NCBI RefSeq assembly: GCF_000149955.1
Contig: NC_030991.1
Coordinates: 553,651-617,650 of the forward strand
Source of the DNA: Fusarium oxysporum f. sp. lycopersici 4287
Taxonomy: Eukaryota; Ascomycota; Sordariomycetes; Hypocreales; Nectriaceae
Direction of reading: 5' to 3'
Length of the DNA: 64,000 bases
This document shows, one piece after another, positions 19,753 through 28,644 of this stretch. Made by a program: the position numbers and the translations under genes. The notes below the pieces were generated by a model that made no database searches, was not told the DNA's origin, and worked only from the letters and a program-made list of their open reading frames with translations. Within the stretch, counting starts at the first letter, position 1, and the number at the start of each line of letters is the position of its first letter.

Positions 19753-21396
19753 ATGGCCTCGTTTTCGACGAGCCCGCCCGCTGCCCCAGACCCCTTCGAT
19801 TTAGGGATCCACACTCCCGCTAATCTGAATCGAGGAGCCCGTGCAGCTCTCTTGCAGAATAGCCCTGCGACCGTGAATGGCACCATTGGTGTTTTACCCG
19901 TTCCCAGGCAGATGGCCCAGACTCCATCCTCACCACTCAACGCCGCCGCCACTACCACCACAGCTACGGAAGGAGCTGAGCGTGCCAGTCCCGTATCCAC
20001 TTTTGAACAACGACCAATCTCTATCGTCGAATCAGCCAACGATCTCGCGCGAGAACACGCGGAAGAGTATAACACCAAGCTGATGGTGTTCCGGGCCTTC
20101 TGTACCAAGTTTGAAGAAGCGGCCCAGCAATTCGTCACCGGACCGCAACGACGCTTCGCTCAGCAATTTGCCAATGATTTCCTCGGTTTTTGGAAACGAG
20201 AGCTCTCCTGCTCCGGACCTGTGACCCCCAAGCCTACATACAGCAGCGTGGCCGCTGCCGCGCCTCCCACTGACCATGACCGTCTGACCTACAGACAACA
20301 ACAACAACATAAAGGCCGACAAACAGATCCACCTCATCGCCAAGGGCAACAGACGACCATCGCCCCACCCCGACAAGACCTCCGTGTCTTTATCCGTCTA
20401 GAAGCCGGAGCTCCGGCCAGGGCCCACAGTAGCTATGCCATCCGGACTCTGATCCGGGAGAAGCTCGGCGCTGTCTCAGACAAGATCCGGCAGGTGTTCC
20501 AGGTCAGATCGGGATGGGCCGTTCTGGCGGCCGACTCGGTAACACGCGACTTTCTGGTAGAAAAGCAAGCTGAGTGGGCCGCTGAACTGGGAGCTACAGC
20601 AGTAGAAACGAACAAGGAATGGTTCACCTATGTGGTCTCAGACGTTCCTACAAGACTGTCTGACTTTTACGGAAATGAGGTGGATAGTGACAGCGTCGTC
20701 AGCGACGAGATAGAAATCCAGACTGGGCTCAAGCCCATTGACGTACGTACCGGAAGACAGTTCTCGGATAACCCCTTGACCAAGGCCCTACTTGTGTCCT
20801 TTCTAAAGCCCACAAAAAGATTCTGGTCTCTTTTCGGCAGTAGCGCAGCTAGACTTGTTGACAAAACCGACCGACCTAGACAATGTGAGAAGTGCTGGGG
20901 ACACCATTTTGCCCGCAACTGTCACAGACAGCCAGTTTGCCGACGCTGTGGTGAGACCGGCCACCTCGTAGACGATTGCATCGCACCAGAACAGTGCGTC
21001 AACTGCTTGGGCCCCCATCAGGCCAACTTTCGTAGGTGCCCAGCTCGGCCAAAGACAGTGCACGGCGTGCTCCGCCGACTGACTAAAGAGCAACGAAAAC
21101 ATGTCAGGGTCGTTGGTGCGGAGACATACCGACAACGACACCAAGAACCACAGTCGGCATCGCATCAGGAAGCCCAGCAGGGCATGGCTGAGCGACAAAA
21201 CGAGGATGTCACATCACAAGAACGACCGAACGCTCGTGCTCCAAGCCCAGCTGTATCAGGAGCACCTTCGTGCATCATGGTGGCCACGACCCCTCATGCT
21301 GGCTATGAAGCAGAGGAAGAACCCGAACAGCCCAGGCCAGGCTCACCGCGAAAGCGCCGAATAGTTCTCATTAATCGCTCGCATGGCCAGGAATAG
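19753..21396 (+). CDS. LINE ORF1 (gag-like RNA-binding protein)
   Basis: 547 aa from the ATG at 19753. Residues about 200-330 form an RRM-like region (LRVFIRLEAGAPARAHSSYA, GWAVLAADS). Three tandem CCHC zinc knuckles follow: CEKCWGHHFARNC, CRRCGETGHLVDDC, and CVNCLGPHQANFRRC. Proteins of this layout bind element RNA and form the ribonucleoprotein that carries ORF2. The frame is uninterrupted. Its stop overlaps the ORF2 start by 14 bp. Confidence 0.85.
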   Translation: MASFSTSPPAAPDPFDLGIHTPANLNRGARAALLQNSPATVNGTIGVLPVPRQMAQTPSSPLNAAATTTTATEGAERASPVSTFEQRPISIVESANDLAREHAEEYNTKLMVFRAFCTKFEEAAQQFVTGPQRRFAQQFANDFLGFWKRELSCSGPVTPKPTYSSVAAAAPPTDHDRLTYRQQQQHKGRQTDPPHRQGQQTTIAPPRQDLRVFIRLEAGAPARAHSSYAIRTLIREKLGAVSDKIRQVFQVRSGWAVLAADSVTRDFLVEKQAEWAAELGATAVETNKEWFTYVVSDVPTRLSDFYGNEVDSDSVVSDEIEIQTGLKPIDVRTGRQFSDNPLTKALLVSFLKPTKRFWSLFGSSAARLVDKTDRPRQCEKCWGHHFARNCHRQPVCRRCGETGHLVDDCIAPEQCVNCLGPHQANFRRCPARPKTVHGVLRRLTKEQRKHVRVVGAETYRQRHQEPQSASHQEAQQGMAERQNEDVTSQERPNARAPSPAVSGAPSCIMVATTPHAGYEAEEEPEQPRPGSPRKRRIVLINRSHGQE

Positions 21397-23617
21397 ATAT
21401 TCTCAAACACGAAAGAACGACAGGAAGCCGCTCAGGAACTTCCAGGCCAACGTCGGCAAGATCCCTCCGGCCCACGACTGCGCCCTGGCGCTGGCCGACT
21501 CGGAACAATATGACGTTGTGCTCTTGCAAGAGCCGTGGACGGCTCACACAGAGACCCGCACTTTAACTAAGACTCACCCTGCATACGACACATTTACGCC
21601 GGTCGACATGTGGAACAGCAACGATACTCGGCCTAGAGTGATGACATATGTCCGACGAGACCCAAGACTTCTTGCTGACCAGATTCGGCCTTTTCAGACT
21701 CGTGATATCCTTTGGCTCACAATCAACGACCTGACGATCGTCAACTTCTATCGTCAGAACGACGAGAGGGACGCCCTAGACACGCTATTTCAATGGTCTG
21801 TCCCGGAACGTTGCCTCGTAGCTGGCGATTTCAATGCCAGACATCGTAGCTGGCAAACAGGCCAAACTACGAACCGGGGCCAAGAGATAGCAGGATGGGT
21901 GTCTGAGAATGACCTCAGCCTTCTCAACACTTTAGACATCCCAACAAACCCGTACGGCAACACAATCGATCTTGCCTTTACTAACCTACCACTTGCTGAA
22001 GCTGTCGTCGAGGACCATCTCGCCACCAGCTCTGACCACTTCACGCTCAGCCTGACTTTCCCAGACGTCAGATCGACTCCGGTGCAGCCAGGCAAGATTC
22101 GAGTGACGACGGAAGACGAGCTTAAACGATTCGTCGAGATCGTAGAGCTTGGCGCTACAGGAATACCCCTGACAGATTCGACCCCCGAGGAGCTGGACGA
22201 GCTTGCCTCTTCACTTGTGAGTCTACTAACATCAGCAGCAAAAGCGTCTGGGAAGCCCGCACGGGAAGGCGGACGTCCGGCTCCCTGGTGGACCGAGGAG
22301 TGCGCCGACGCCGCGGCTGCTTTTCGAGCCATCAGAAGAAGCTACCTGCTCGGCTTCAACCAGGATGTTCAGATCGCCAAAAGAGGCTTTCATCGTGTGG
22401 TCCGTCGGGCCAAGAGGCGCTATTGGCGTAACCTCATCGATGGATTCTCCAGCAGTAGCGACGTTTTCAAAGCTGTCCGGTGGCTAAAGTCCCCAGGAGC
22501 CTTCCAGCCGCCACCTCTACAGGTCGATAACGTCGTGTACGAAAGCCAGATGGATAAAGCCAACGCACTCCGACAGGCCACGCTTGAACGAAGAACTGCG
22601 GAGGACGACATCGCAAACGCATGGACGCCAGTATTCCCACCTAGATCGATCCCATTCTCTCCCGAAATCTCTCTGGAGGAGGCGCAATATGCAACTTGTC
22701 ACACAGGCAATACATCCCCAGGGTCAGACAACATCACAGTCAAACTTCTTGAAGCAGTATGGCATACCATCGGTACACACGTCCGTCGTCTCTTCGAAAG
22801 ATGCCTTACCATAGGCCATCATCCAAAACCATTCAAGGAGGCGGAGGTGGTCATGATCGCGAAACCGGGACGGAGAGACCTTACCGAACCACGAGCATGG
22901 CGACCCACCTCACTGCTCTCCTGTCTTGGTAAGGGACTAGAACGACTGATCGCGCGCCGCCTAGCCTGGGCAGCCGTTCACTACAGCGTCCTTCATCCGC
23001 AGCAAGCTGGGGCGCTCCCCAAGAGGTCGGCAACAGACTTGGTAACTGCTCTGGTCTATGATATTGAAGAAGCGTTTGCACGCAAGAAGGTGGCGACTCT
23101 AGTCACAATGGACGTCCAAGGTGCTTTCGACACCGTCATGCGCAACAGGCTCGTCCTGCGTCTTCGTGAGCAAGGCTGGCCTAATCACCTGGCTCGCTGG
23201 GCCGGCTCCTTCATGGGCGGCCGGTCGGCGCGTGTCAGGTACCAAGACACAGTCACGCCCTCTTCTCCCCTTCAGTGCGGCCTCCCTCAGGGGTCGCCGG
23301 TATCGCCAATCCTCTTTCTGCTCTACACTGAGCCAATCTATCGACTAGGGAACCCTCAGGGTCGCTTCGGCTATGCAGACGACACGGCCATCCTGCCCAT
23401 AGGCGACACAGTAGACGATACTTCTGCCATGGCATCTAGTTCCATCGCCGAGATGGTGCGATGGGGCGCGGAGAATGGCGTGTCCTTCGACCCAAAGAAG
23501 ACCGAAGTCATGCACTTCTCCCGCAGCAAACTCAGGACTGCGCCGGCAGTACGCCACGGCGATGTCGAGAAATACCCTGAGCCAGGATGCAGGGAGCTTT
23601 CCACATGCCTGATTTGA
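21383..23617 (+). CDS. LINE ORF2, endonuclease and reverse transcriptase part (truncated by stop)
   Basis: 744 residues. The N-terminus is an APE-type endonuclease: FQANVGK, LLQEPW, AGDFNARH and SSDHFTL are its Asn, Glu, Asp/Asn and His motifs. The reverse transcriptase follows, with RPTSLLSCLGKGLER, ATDLVTAL, TMDVQGAFDTV, GLPQGSPVSPILF and the catalytic GYADDTA (about residue 670). The frame ends in a degenerate stretch at 23617, beyond which thumb and RNase H were once continuous. The ORF2 ATG lies inside the end of ORF1, so translation probably used reinitiation or coupling. Confidence 0.88.
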   Translation: MARNRYSQTRKNDRKPLRNFQANVGKIPPAHDCALALADSEQYDVVLLQEPWTAHTETRTLTKTHPAYDTFTPVDMWNSNDTRPRVMTYVRRDPRLLADQIRPFQTRDILWLTINDLTIVNFYRQNDERDALDTLFQWSVPERCLVAGDFNARHRSWQTGQTTNRGQEIAGWVSENDLSLLNTLDIPTNPYGNTIDLAFTNLPLAEAVVEDHLATSSDHFTLSLTFPDVRSTPVQPGKIRVTTEDELKRFVEIVELGATGIPLTDSTPEELDELASSLVSLLTSAAKASGKPAREGGRPAPWWTEECADAAAAFRAIRRSYLLGFNQDVQIAKRGFHRVVRRAKRRYWRNLIDGFSSSSDVFKAVRWLKSPGAFQPPPLQVDNVVYESQMDKANALRQATLERRTAEDDIANAWTPVFPPRSIPFSPEISLEEAQYATCHTGNTSPGSDNITVKLLEAVWHTIGTHVRRLFERCLTIGHHPKPFKEAEVVMIAKPGRRDLTEPRAWRPTSLLSCLGKGLERLIARRLAWAAVHYSVLHPQQAGALPKRSATDLVTALVYDIEEAFARKKVATLVTMDVQGAFDTVMRNRLVLRLREQGWPNHLARWAGSFMGGRSARVRYQDTVTPSSPLQCGLPQGSPVSPILFLLYTEPIYRLGNPQGRFGYADDTAILPIGDTVDDTSAMASSSIAEMVRWGAENGVSFDPKKTEVMHFSRSKLRTAPAVRHGDVEKYPEPGCRELSTCLI

Positions 23618-23911
23618 TCAGCAAGGTGTCACGCATACGGCTTTGCAACGACATGGCATGGCAATGGCGAACTTTCTGAAACCAGCGCCTATCACAGCAA
23701 ATAGCTGGACTATTGAGATTGGTTCAGCATCTTGACTTGGTTGGTCAGAACAAGCTTCCTACCACCGTGCAGACACAACATTACACTGCAGCCGGCTCCA
23801 TAAGGCAAAATAATTTGGCAATTCTTGAACTACATCCTACGAAAGATCTACCATCGAGTAACCAGCATCTCGTGCAAATAATGACAAAAGCCATGAAACA
23901 GGCTATGAAGG

Positions 23912-24090
23912 TGTCGCACTGAGCGTGCTTAAAGGGTTAGAGTGAATATGATGAGCAGCAGCAAATGTGTTGATTGATTGTTCTTCTGTGTGGGGTATTC
24001 CATCCCACAGGTTTTACTTTAAATCACCCAGCTTGATTACTAAGGGCTGTTGTTCCTGAGGATCATTGAGACCATGCCTGGCCTGCGACA
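23912..24090 (-). mobile_element. Solo copia LTR, type B, inserted in the LINE (TSD GAAGG)
   Basis: 179 bp from TGTCGCACTGAG to GGCCTGCGACA, flanked by GAAGG at 23907-23911 and 24091-24095. Removing the LTR and one GAAGG restores the LINE text ...AMK|AILPVWKTT, so insertion came after the LINE. Its U5 end (CACTGAGCGTGC) matches the 47605 LTR, not the 42164 one. Confidence 0.92.
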
Positions 24091-25326
24091 GAAGGCCATT
24101 CTTCCCGTCTGGAAGACGACACCCATCACCGTCCTCCACAGGGAAAGCGGGATACCACCAGTCGATCAATTGCTTGACGCGAGGCGACTTAGGTTCTCCG
24201 CACGACTCAAATCGCTGGATGAGGCTCATCCTCTGGCGATCCGAACGCGCCCGCCTGACAGCCTACTTACCACGACCTCATCAAACGAAGATATCAAATA
24301 CAGGCAGAGAGCAGCGTCAGGACGCGCCTTCGACGTGCAAACGAACTCTTTGCACCCTGCACGCGGCCGAAACTCGTCTATCGATGCTTCCATCAAGAAC
24401 AGATGCCTCCGCTTCAGATGGCGTCAGAAGACAAATCGGCCGACGCCTTTTCCCATTGGGTCGAGTCTCTCGCCCCGCTCACCTTGGTCGTATACTCGGA
24501 TGGCTCTCTTTCCTCAGAAGGGGCTGCCAGCTATGGCTTCACCATCCATCAGAACAATATCCCCATCTTTGACGGATCAGGTCGCCTCGGACCTGCTGAG
24601 GTTTTCGATGCTGAAGCTACCGGGGCTTGGGAGGGCCTGAAGGCTGCTCTAAACCTGCGAGGTTTAGCAACACAGAATATATTCATCTGCCTAGATAACC
24701 TGGCAGCCGCCACGTGTCTACGAGGGACTCCTTCTGAATCCTCTCAAAACGTCTTTCTCGAGTTCCAAGCTCTGACGACATCGCATGGAGCCATCCAAGT
24801 TCGCTGGGTGCCAGGGCACTCCAACATCCCTGGCAACGAACAGGCCGACAAGCTGGCAAAGGCAGCGTCATCGCTCCCCGAGCCCGAAGGCGCTCAACCG
24901 ACGCTGGCTTACCTACGAAGAATCGCAAGACAGAAGCCCAAAGAAGCGTTCGAGGCGTGGTGGTCCACCTCCGCTCCTGAGCAGTACAAAAGACTCAATT
25001 TCAAGGCGACTACAGGCTGTTCGCCGGAGCTGTCGCTCCCGCGTGCAGCGCTGCACCACCTCCTGGCAGCCAGATCCCTCCACGGGGACTTCGCCGCGTA
25101 CCACGAGAGATTCAACCACGACGATGCACGCCTACTTTGCTCATGTGGCCGACGCAAAGCACCGGATCACATCTTCTACTGCAGAAAGGTACCGCCACGT
25201 CATCGGATGAGGCTGACACCCTCACCGAACGCAGCAGTCAATCTAGCAGTAGGAAAAGACTTCACCAAATTCATCGACCTGTCCAAGAACAGCGCGTTCT
25301 TTGGAAAGATCTGCCCTCGTCATTAG
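24091..25326 (+). pseudogene. LINE ORF2, RNase H and C-terminal part
   Basis: Immediately after the LTR the frame gives AILPVWKTTPITVLHRESG and DARRLRFSARLKSLDE. Near 24250 it shifts to the frame that stays open to 25326. RNase H motifs are VVYSDGS, FDAEATGAWEG, CLDNLAAATCLRG and WVPGHSNIPGNEQADKLAK (the D-E-D-D set). The end carries CSCGRRKAPDHIFYC, the zinc-like tail of Tad-clade LINEs. Domain content is complete, but it cannot be translated with the upstream half. Confidence 0.82.
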
Positions 25327-25845
25327 GCGACGCCGACCAGAGAAGCACTTGCGACTCTCATTCCTTCTCTTCTCACATCTCTTTTGTAGACCTTTTCTTT
25401 CTCTCTTTATCTTTCTCTTACCTGTTCTCGACCAGATGAAGGGTGTTACCACGCCCTCCATCTGGTCGTGACCACCTTGAGGCAGTCTCGGGCTGCCGCA
25501 TGCACAGGCTGATCTCAGCCCTCCTAACACCAGGCTCCATAAGCAACTGCGATATGCCAGCCGCGCCTTGTCATCCCGCTGACGGGTAACAGGCTCGATA
25601 AAATGCGCCATTTGTGCCGATGATATGCTGGATCGAGTGCGGTTCACTGACGCGTTTGCAGAAATTGAATTCTGAGGGAAAGACTAATTTCGCGTCGCGA
25701 ATGACTAAACCTTTATGTCCAATAGCATCTCTGTAATTAGCGTGTAGATAGATTCCGACTTCTCTAGCCCAGCACGTCCTGTGCCCCAGTAGGGGACTTT
25801 CGGAGCCGATGACCCCCCGGACGAAAACCATACATAACATAACAT
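25327..25845 (+). other. LINE 3' UTR with a stem-loop and short-repeat tail
   Basis: Follows the ORF2 stop. It holds a pyrimidine-rich stretch, then a hairpin with a perfect 10-bp stem (CGACCAGATG at 25429-25438 with CATCTGGTCG at 25459-25468) and GGG/CCC pairing inside the loop. It ends in CATAACATAACATAA. A related 3' UTR occurs inverted at 51255-51640, which shows the tail is part of the element. A minus-strand open frame of 89 codons (25571-25840) is therefore UTR, not a gene. Confidence 0.75.
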
Positions 25846-26916
25846 AAATTCAACCGATGGTCAACGTTGAAAGCATCTAGGTGGAATTGAAACAATCAAT
25901 GCGAGTGTCAAATGGAATTGATTGAATTGATGCACGTGACTTCAACTTCCATAAAATTGACGGGATTGAGTTGATGGTTGAATTGATCGCCAGCCTGGTG
26001 CAGGCCGTGCAGTCACAAAGCCAAGAGGAAATTGAATTACAATCGATTCTGAACTGGGAAATAACAATCAATTTGTTTTCCGTATTTCTAGTGCCTCGTT
26101 GTGAGGGGATTGAAAAGTAGCATTTTGTATGGGGAAACTTTTTTTTTTTTGCTTGCTGGTAGGTGGACTCATTGACCAATGGTATCAAAGTGCTCCGCAA
26201 ATCCCTCGCAGCCCAAAGAACGCCCCACCAAAACCACAGTTGCACGGAAGCCCCGTTTATTGTGAACTCATCCTCCCGGATTAACGGCCCGGCTGCTCCT
26301 TGTCGACAGCGCCAGATGAGGCCTAATAAATGGCGGATGCAGGGGTCGAAGCGACAAATGCCGGGATGACATCGTCTAAACGTTTATCTGGAGTTAAGCT
26401 CAATGTCCGTCTGGCGTCAGGCGGGGCACGTCAGCAACTTGCATAAAATTCGCGCTTCTGACTGGTCAAGGACGCCCACATGATCACATTAGGAACATGC
26501 CACCGACCTTCAGCCAGAAAAGGCGCCAAACAGCCGGTGATGACTCACGTTGTTCGAGGCTCATTTTGCATTAGCTGGCACATTTGGCGATGTAAGAATC
26601 TTTTCACCTCTGGTCCGCGAGCCCAGCTGCCCGGAAAAGCTGTGAGAAAGGCGGTCAGACGGCGCGATATGGGGCCGAGATGATCTGCGCCCTATCGCGA
26701 AAAATTCATGAATAATTTATAATCGATAATTTTTCAGGAGGGTGTCGTCACGATATTCACGATGCGGCCCATCAATATAAATTGCTTCCCCATGATGGCA
26801 GTTCGTCCGGATCATGAGCAGGCCAGCCCACGATTCGCGTCGCTCAAATTGCAAGCCACATCCATCAACATCAACTACCGATACCGATCGCCATTGTCAC
26901 GATCCAGCTCGCAGCT
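25846..26916. other. TTGA-rich sequence and promoter of the arrestin-like gene
   Basis: 25880-26080 is rich in degenerate ATTGA/TTGAA/TCAAT words (for example TTGATTGAATTGATG), like the stretch at 47805-47960. A T tract of about 12 lies near 26140. The final 300 bp are the likely promoter of the arrestin-like gene. No gene is recognised. Confidence 0.4.
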
Positions 26917-28068
26917 ATGGCACGCTTTCAAAACCATCTATCCTCGGCGTTCAGAAGAAACAGTCAGAAGAGCTCAGCCATTACCGTGGAATCTATCAGC
27001 CAAAGCTCACACATTGCCCTCACCAGCGATTCTGAACAGGGTCTCCAGCTGTTGGTCTCGGGCGAAGTGACTGTTGAAGTCCATGAACAGCGCGTGTATA
27101 TGGCCCGACTTGATGCCGACTTAAAACTCCACATCGAATACAAACGGCCCTTCAAGTCACACTGCAATGCTTGCCGAAACTGGAACCATCAACTGGCGAG
27201 CTGTCAGCTCCTCACTCAACCAACGACTCTCGCTTATGGGAAACACACATTCCCCTTTTCAGCTCTGATCGAAGGAGACCATCCAGCCTCAATGGAAACT
27301 TCACTTATTTCGGTCAAGTATGGCCTTGCAACTGAGACCCAGTTCGCCCGCCACGGAGTCGCTTCCCTCGAGACGGCCAAGAACGAACATGCCATCATCG
27401 TCAAGCCTTCACCTCCCGATCCTCGAAGTTCACAACGAACGGTGACCACGGTCGATCCAATCACGATTATTACCCATCACGAGCCCGTTATAGACGCCGA
27501 GAACTCCAACAGATTCTCTTTCGAGCTAGAGGGATTGAACGGTTCTAATGGTGCCATTGGGGACCTTCAATCATGGGAGCTCGATGAGATCAAGTGGCAT
27601 ATAGTTCAGACAACAAAAACTACCCAACCAGCGTGTGAGAAGCACCGTCTCGCTTCCCTTTCGGACCTGGGTCGAGTGATGCGGATACGGGACACACAAG
27701 TGCTTGCGAAGTGCGGAATAAAAGATGGCTGGGCACTCGATGGTACTGCTGGGAACTCAAAAGCGAACATGGGGTTTGACTATACGATCAAGAACCGGCA
27801 GCCACAGAAAGACAGACCAGGGTTTGCATGCGATAACAAATGGGCTGGTGGCTTTGAGATTTCGCACCGGCTCCATGTCTGGTTCTGTCTATCGCTGGAG
27901 CGGTCCCAATCGGCCAAAAAGGGATTCGCAGAACGGGTCATGCGTGGGTCCTACGACGTTATACTCGCGGACCCTACGAGCAAGGACTTGGACTGGGGCC
28001 CTCATGTGCCACCCACGTATGAAGAAGTCGGCGGTTCACCACCAGACTACCACGACGACGAGCCTTAA
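26917..28068 (+). CDS. Arrestin-related trafficking adaptor, LDB19/ART1-like, with PY motifs
   Basis: 383 aa, single exon. An arrestin-like beta-sandwich spans about residues 40-340: LLVSGEVTVEVHEQRVYMAR, CNACRNW, YGKHTFPFSALIEG, SISLKYGL-type strands, ELDEIKWHIVQTTK with PACEKH, and GFEISHRLHVWF. The C-terminus carries two PY motifs, PPTY and PPDY, separated by a short GG linker. LDB19/ART1 proteins recruit the Rsp5/NEDD4 ubiquitin ligase through PPxY motifs to ubiquitinate plasma-membrane transporters and trigger endocytosis. The protein is shorter than many fungal LDB19 homologues, which have longer tails. Intact and probably functional. It is the only clear housekeeping-like gene in its neighbourhood. 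Confidence 0.82.
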   Translation: MARFQNHLSSAFRRNSQKSSAITVESISQSSHIALTSDSEQGLQLLVSGEVTVEVHEQRVYMARLDADLKLHIEYKRPFKSHCNACRNWNHQLASCQLLTQPTTLAYGKHTFPFSALIEGDHPASMETSLISVKYGLATETQFARHGVASLETAKNEHAIIVKPSPPDPRSSQRTVTTVDPITIITHHEPVIDAENSNRFSFELEGLNGSNGAIGDLQSWELDEIKWHIVQTTKTTQPACEKHRLASLSDLGRVMRIRDTQVLAKCGIKDGWALDGTAGNSKANMGFDYTIKNRQPQKDRPGFACDNKWAGGFEISHRLHVWFCLSLERSQSAKKGFAERVMRGSYDVILADPTSKDLDWGPHVPPTYEEVGGSPPDYHDDEP

Positions 28069-28413
28069 GTTAAGGATGAGTGAAGGGGTGTTGATGAAGA
28101 GTAAAGGAACCAGGGTAGGCAAATGAGAATAGATACTTAGTGGCACCACAGTCTAGAATAGAGATTTATTTCTCATGCCAGCATTTCAGGCTATTGGGTG
28201 CTCTACCATGAACTATTTAGCACTTTAAGCCGCTAGCTCTGTAGAGACTGCCCCTTGTGATCCGTGACTTCTTTGGTAGGTGTTATACCCTACTGTACCA
28301 ATTACCACTGGTATTGACATCCAATACCAGTTTTGGTGGCCCGTGCACCTCTCTTTTTCCATCTCCTGCTCCTAGGTTGCAATACAAGATTACTTGGCCC
28401 GTGCACCCTAGTA
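28069..28413. other. 3' flank of the arrestin gene and repeat-derived DNA
   Basis: 3' UTR, then repeat-derived sequence into which the MULE inserted. CCCGTGCACC occurs twice (near 28340 and 28400). Confidence 0.4.
28288..28346 (+). repeat. Dispersed repeat with internal hairpin, second copy at the window end
   Basis: CCCTACTGTACCAATTACCA followed by CTGGTATTG, five bases, CAATACCAG. The same arrangement with changes recurs at 63940-64000. The inverted 9-mers form a hairpin. Probably an end of an unidentified element. Confidence 0.5.
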
Positions 28414-28422
28414 CTACAGTCC

Positions 28423-28514
28423 GGCGGCTAATAGGCGGACGGGTACCCGTCCTTCTAAAACTGGACGGGTCCCGTCCGAGTTACCATATCTGGTATAGCT
28501 TACTCCGCTATCGG
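28423..28514 (+). repeat. MULE left terminal inverted repeat (92 bp)
   Basis: Pairs with 31374-31465. It contains three palindromic blocks in a row: GGACGGGTACCCGTCC, GGACGGGTCCCGTCC and TACCATATCTGGTA. Such blocks can be transposase-binding sites or fold as hairpins. Confidence 0.92.
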
Positions 28515-28644
28515 ATTGGAACTATTTCGAGTGGTTTTACTTGAAGTCCATCAACCGCTAATTTTACTCAAAGCAAATCGCTGACTTTAACTTGTATAGT
28601 CTTGATTTATCCGAGCTATAAGCTCATTATAAACTCTACTAAAG

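Larger units (their letters stand above)
19753..25845 (+). mobile_element. Tad-like non-LTR retrotransposon (LINE), nearly full length but inactive
   Basis: It contains ORF1 (zinc-knuckle protein), an overlapping ORF2 (endonuclease, reverse transcriptase, RNase H, zinc-like C-terminus), and a 520-bp 3' UTR ending in a CATAA-type short tandem tail. The true 5' end lies somewhere in 19480-19752 and cannot be fixed. It is broken by a degenerate segment with stops from 23615, a solo copia LTR at 23912, and a frame shift near 24250. The 5' two-thirds are clean and GC-richer than their surroundings. Target duplications were not resolved. Confidence 0.88.

Noticed and set aside
21790..22332. Minus-strand 180-codon frame inside LINE ORF2
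   Set aside because: Antisense of the endonuclease/reverse transcriptase region; GC-rich coding DNA often opens such frames.
25571..25840. Minus-strand open frame of 89 codons
   Set aside because: The region is the 3' UTR of the plus-strand LINE; a diverged copy at 51255-51640 has stops in the same frame.
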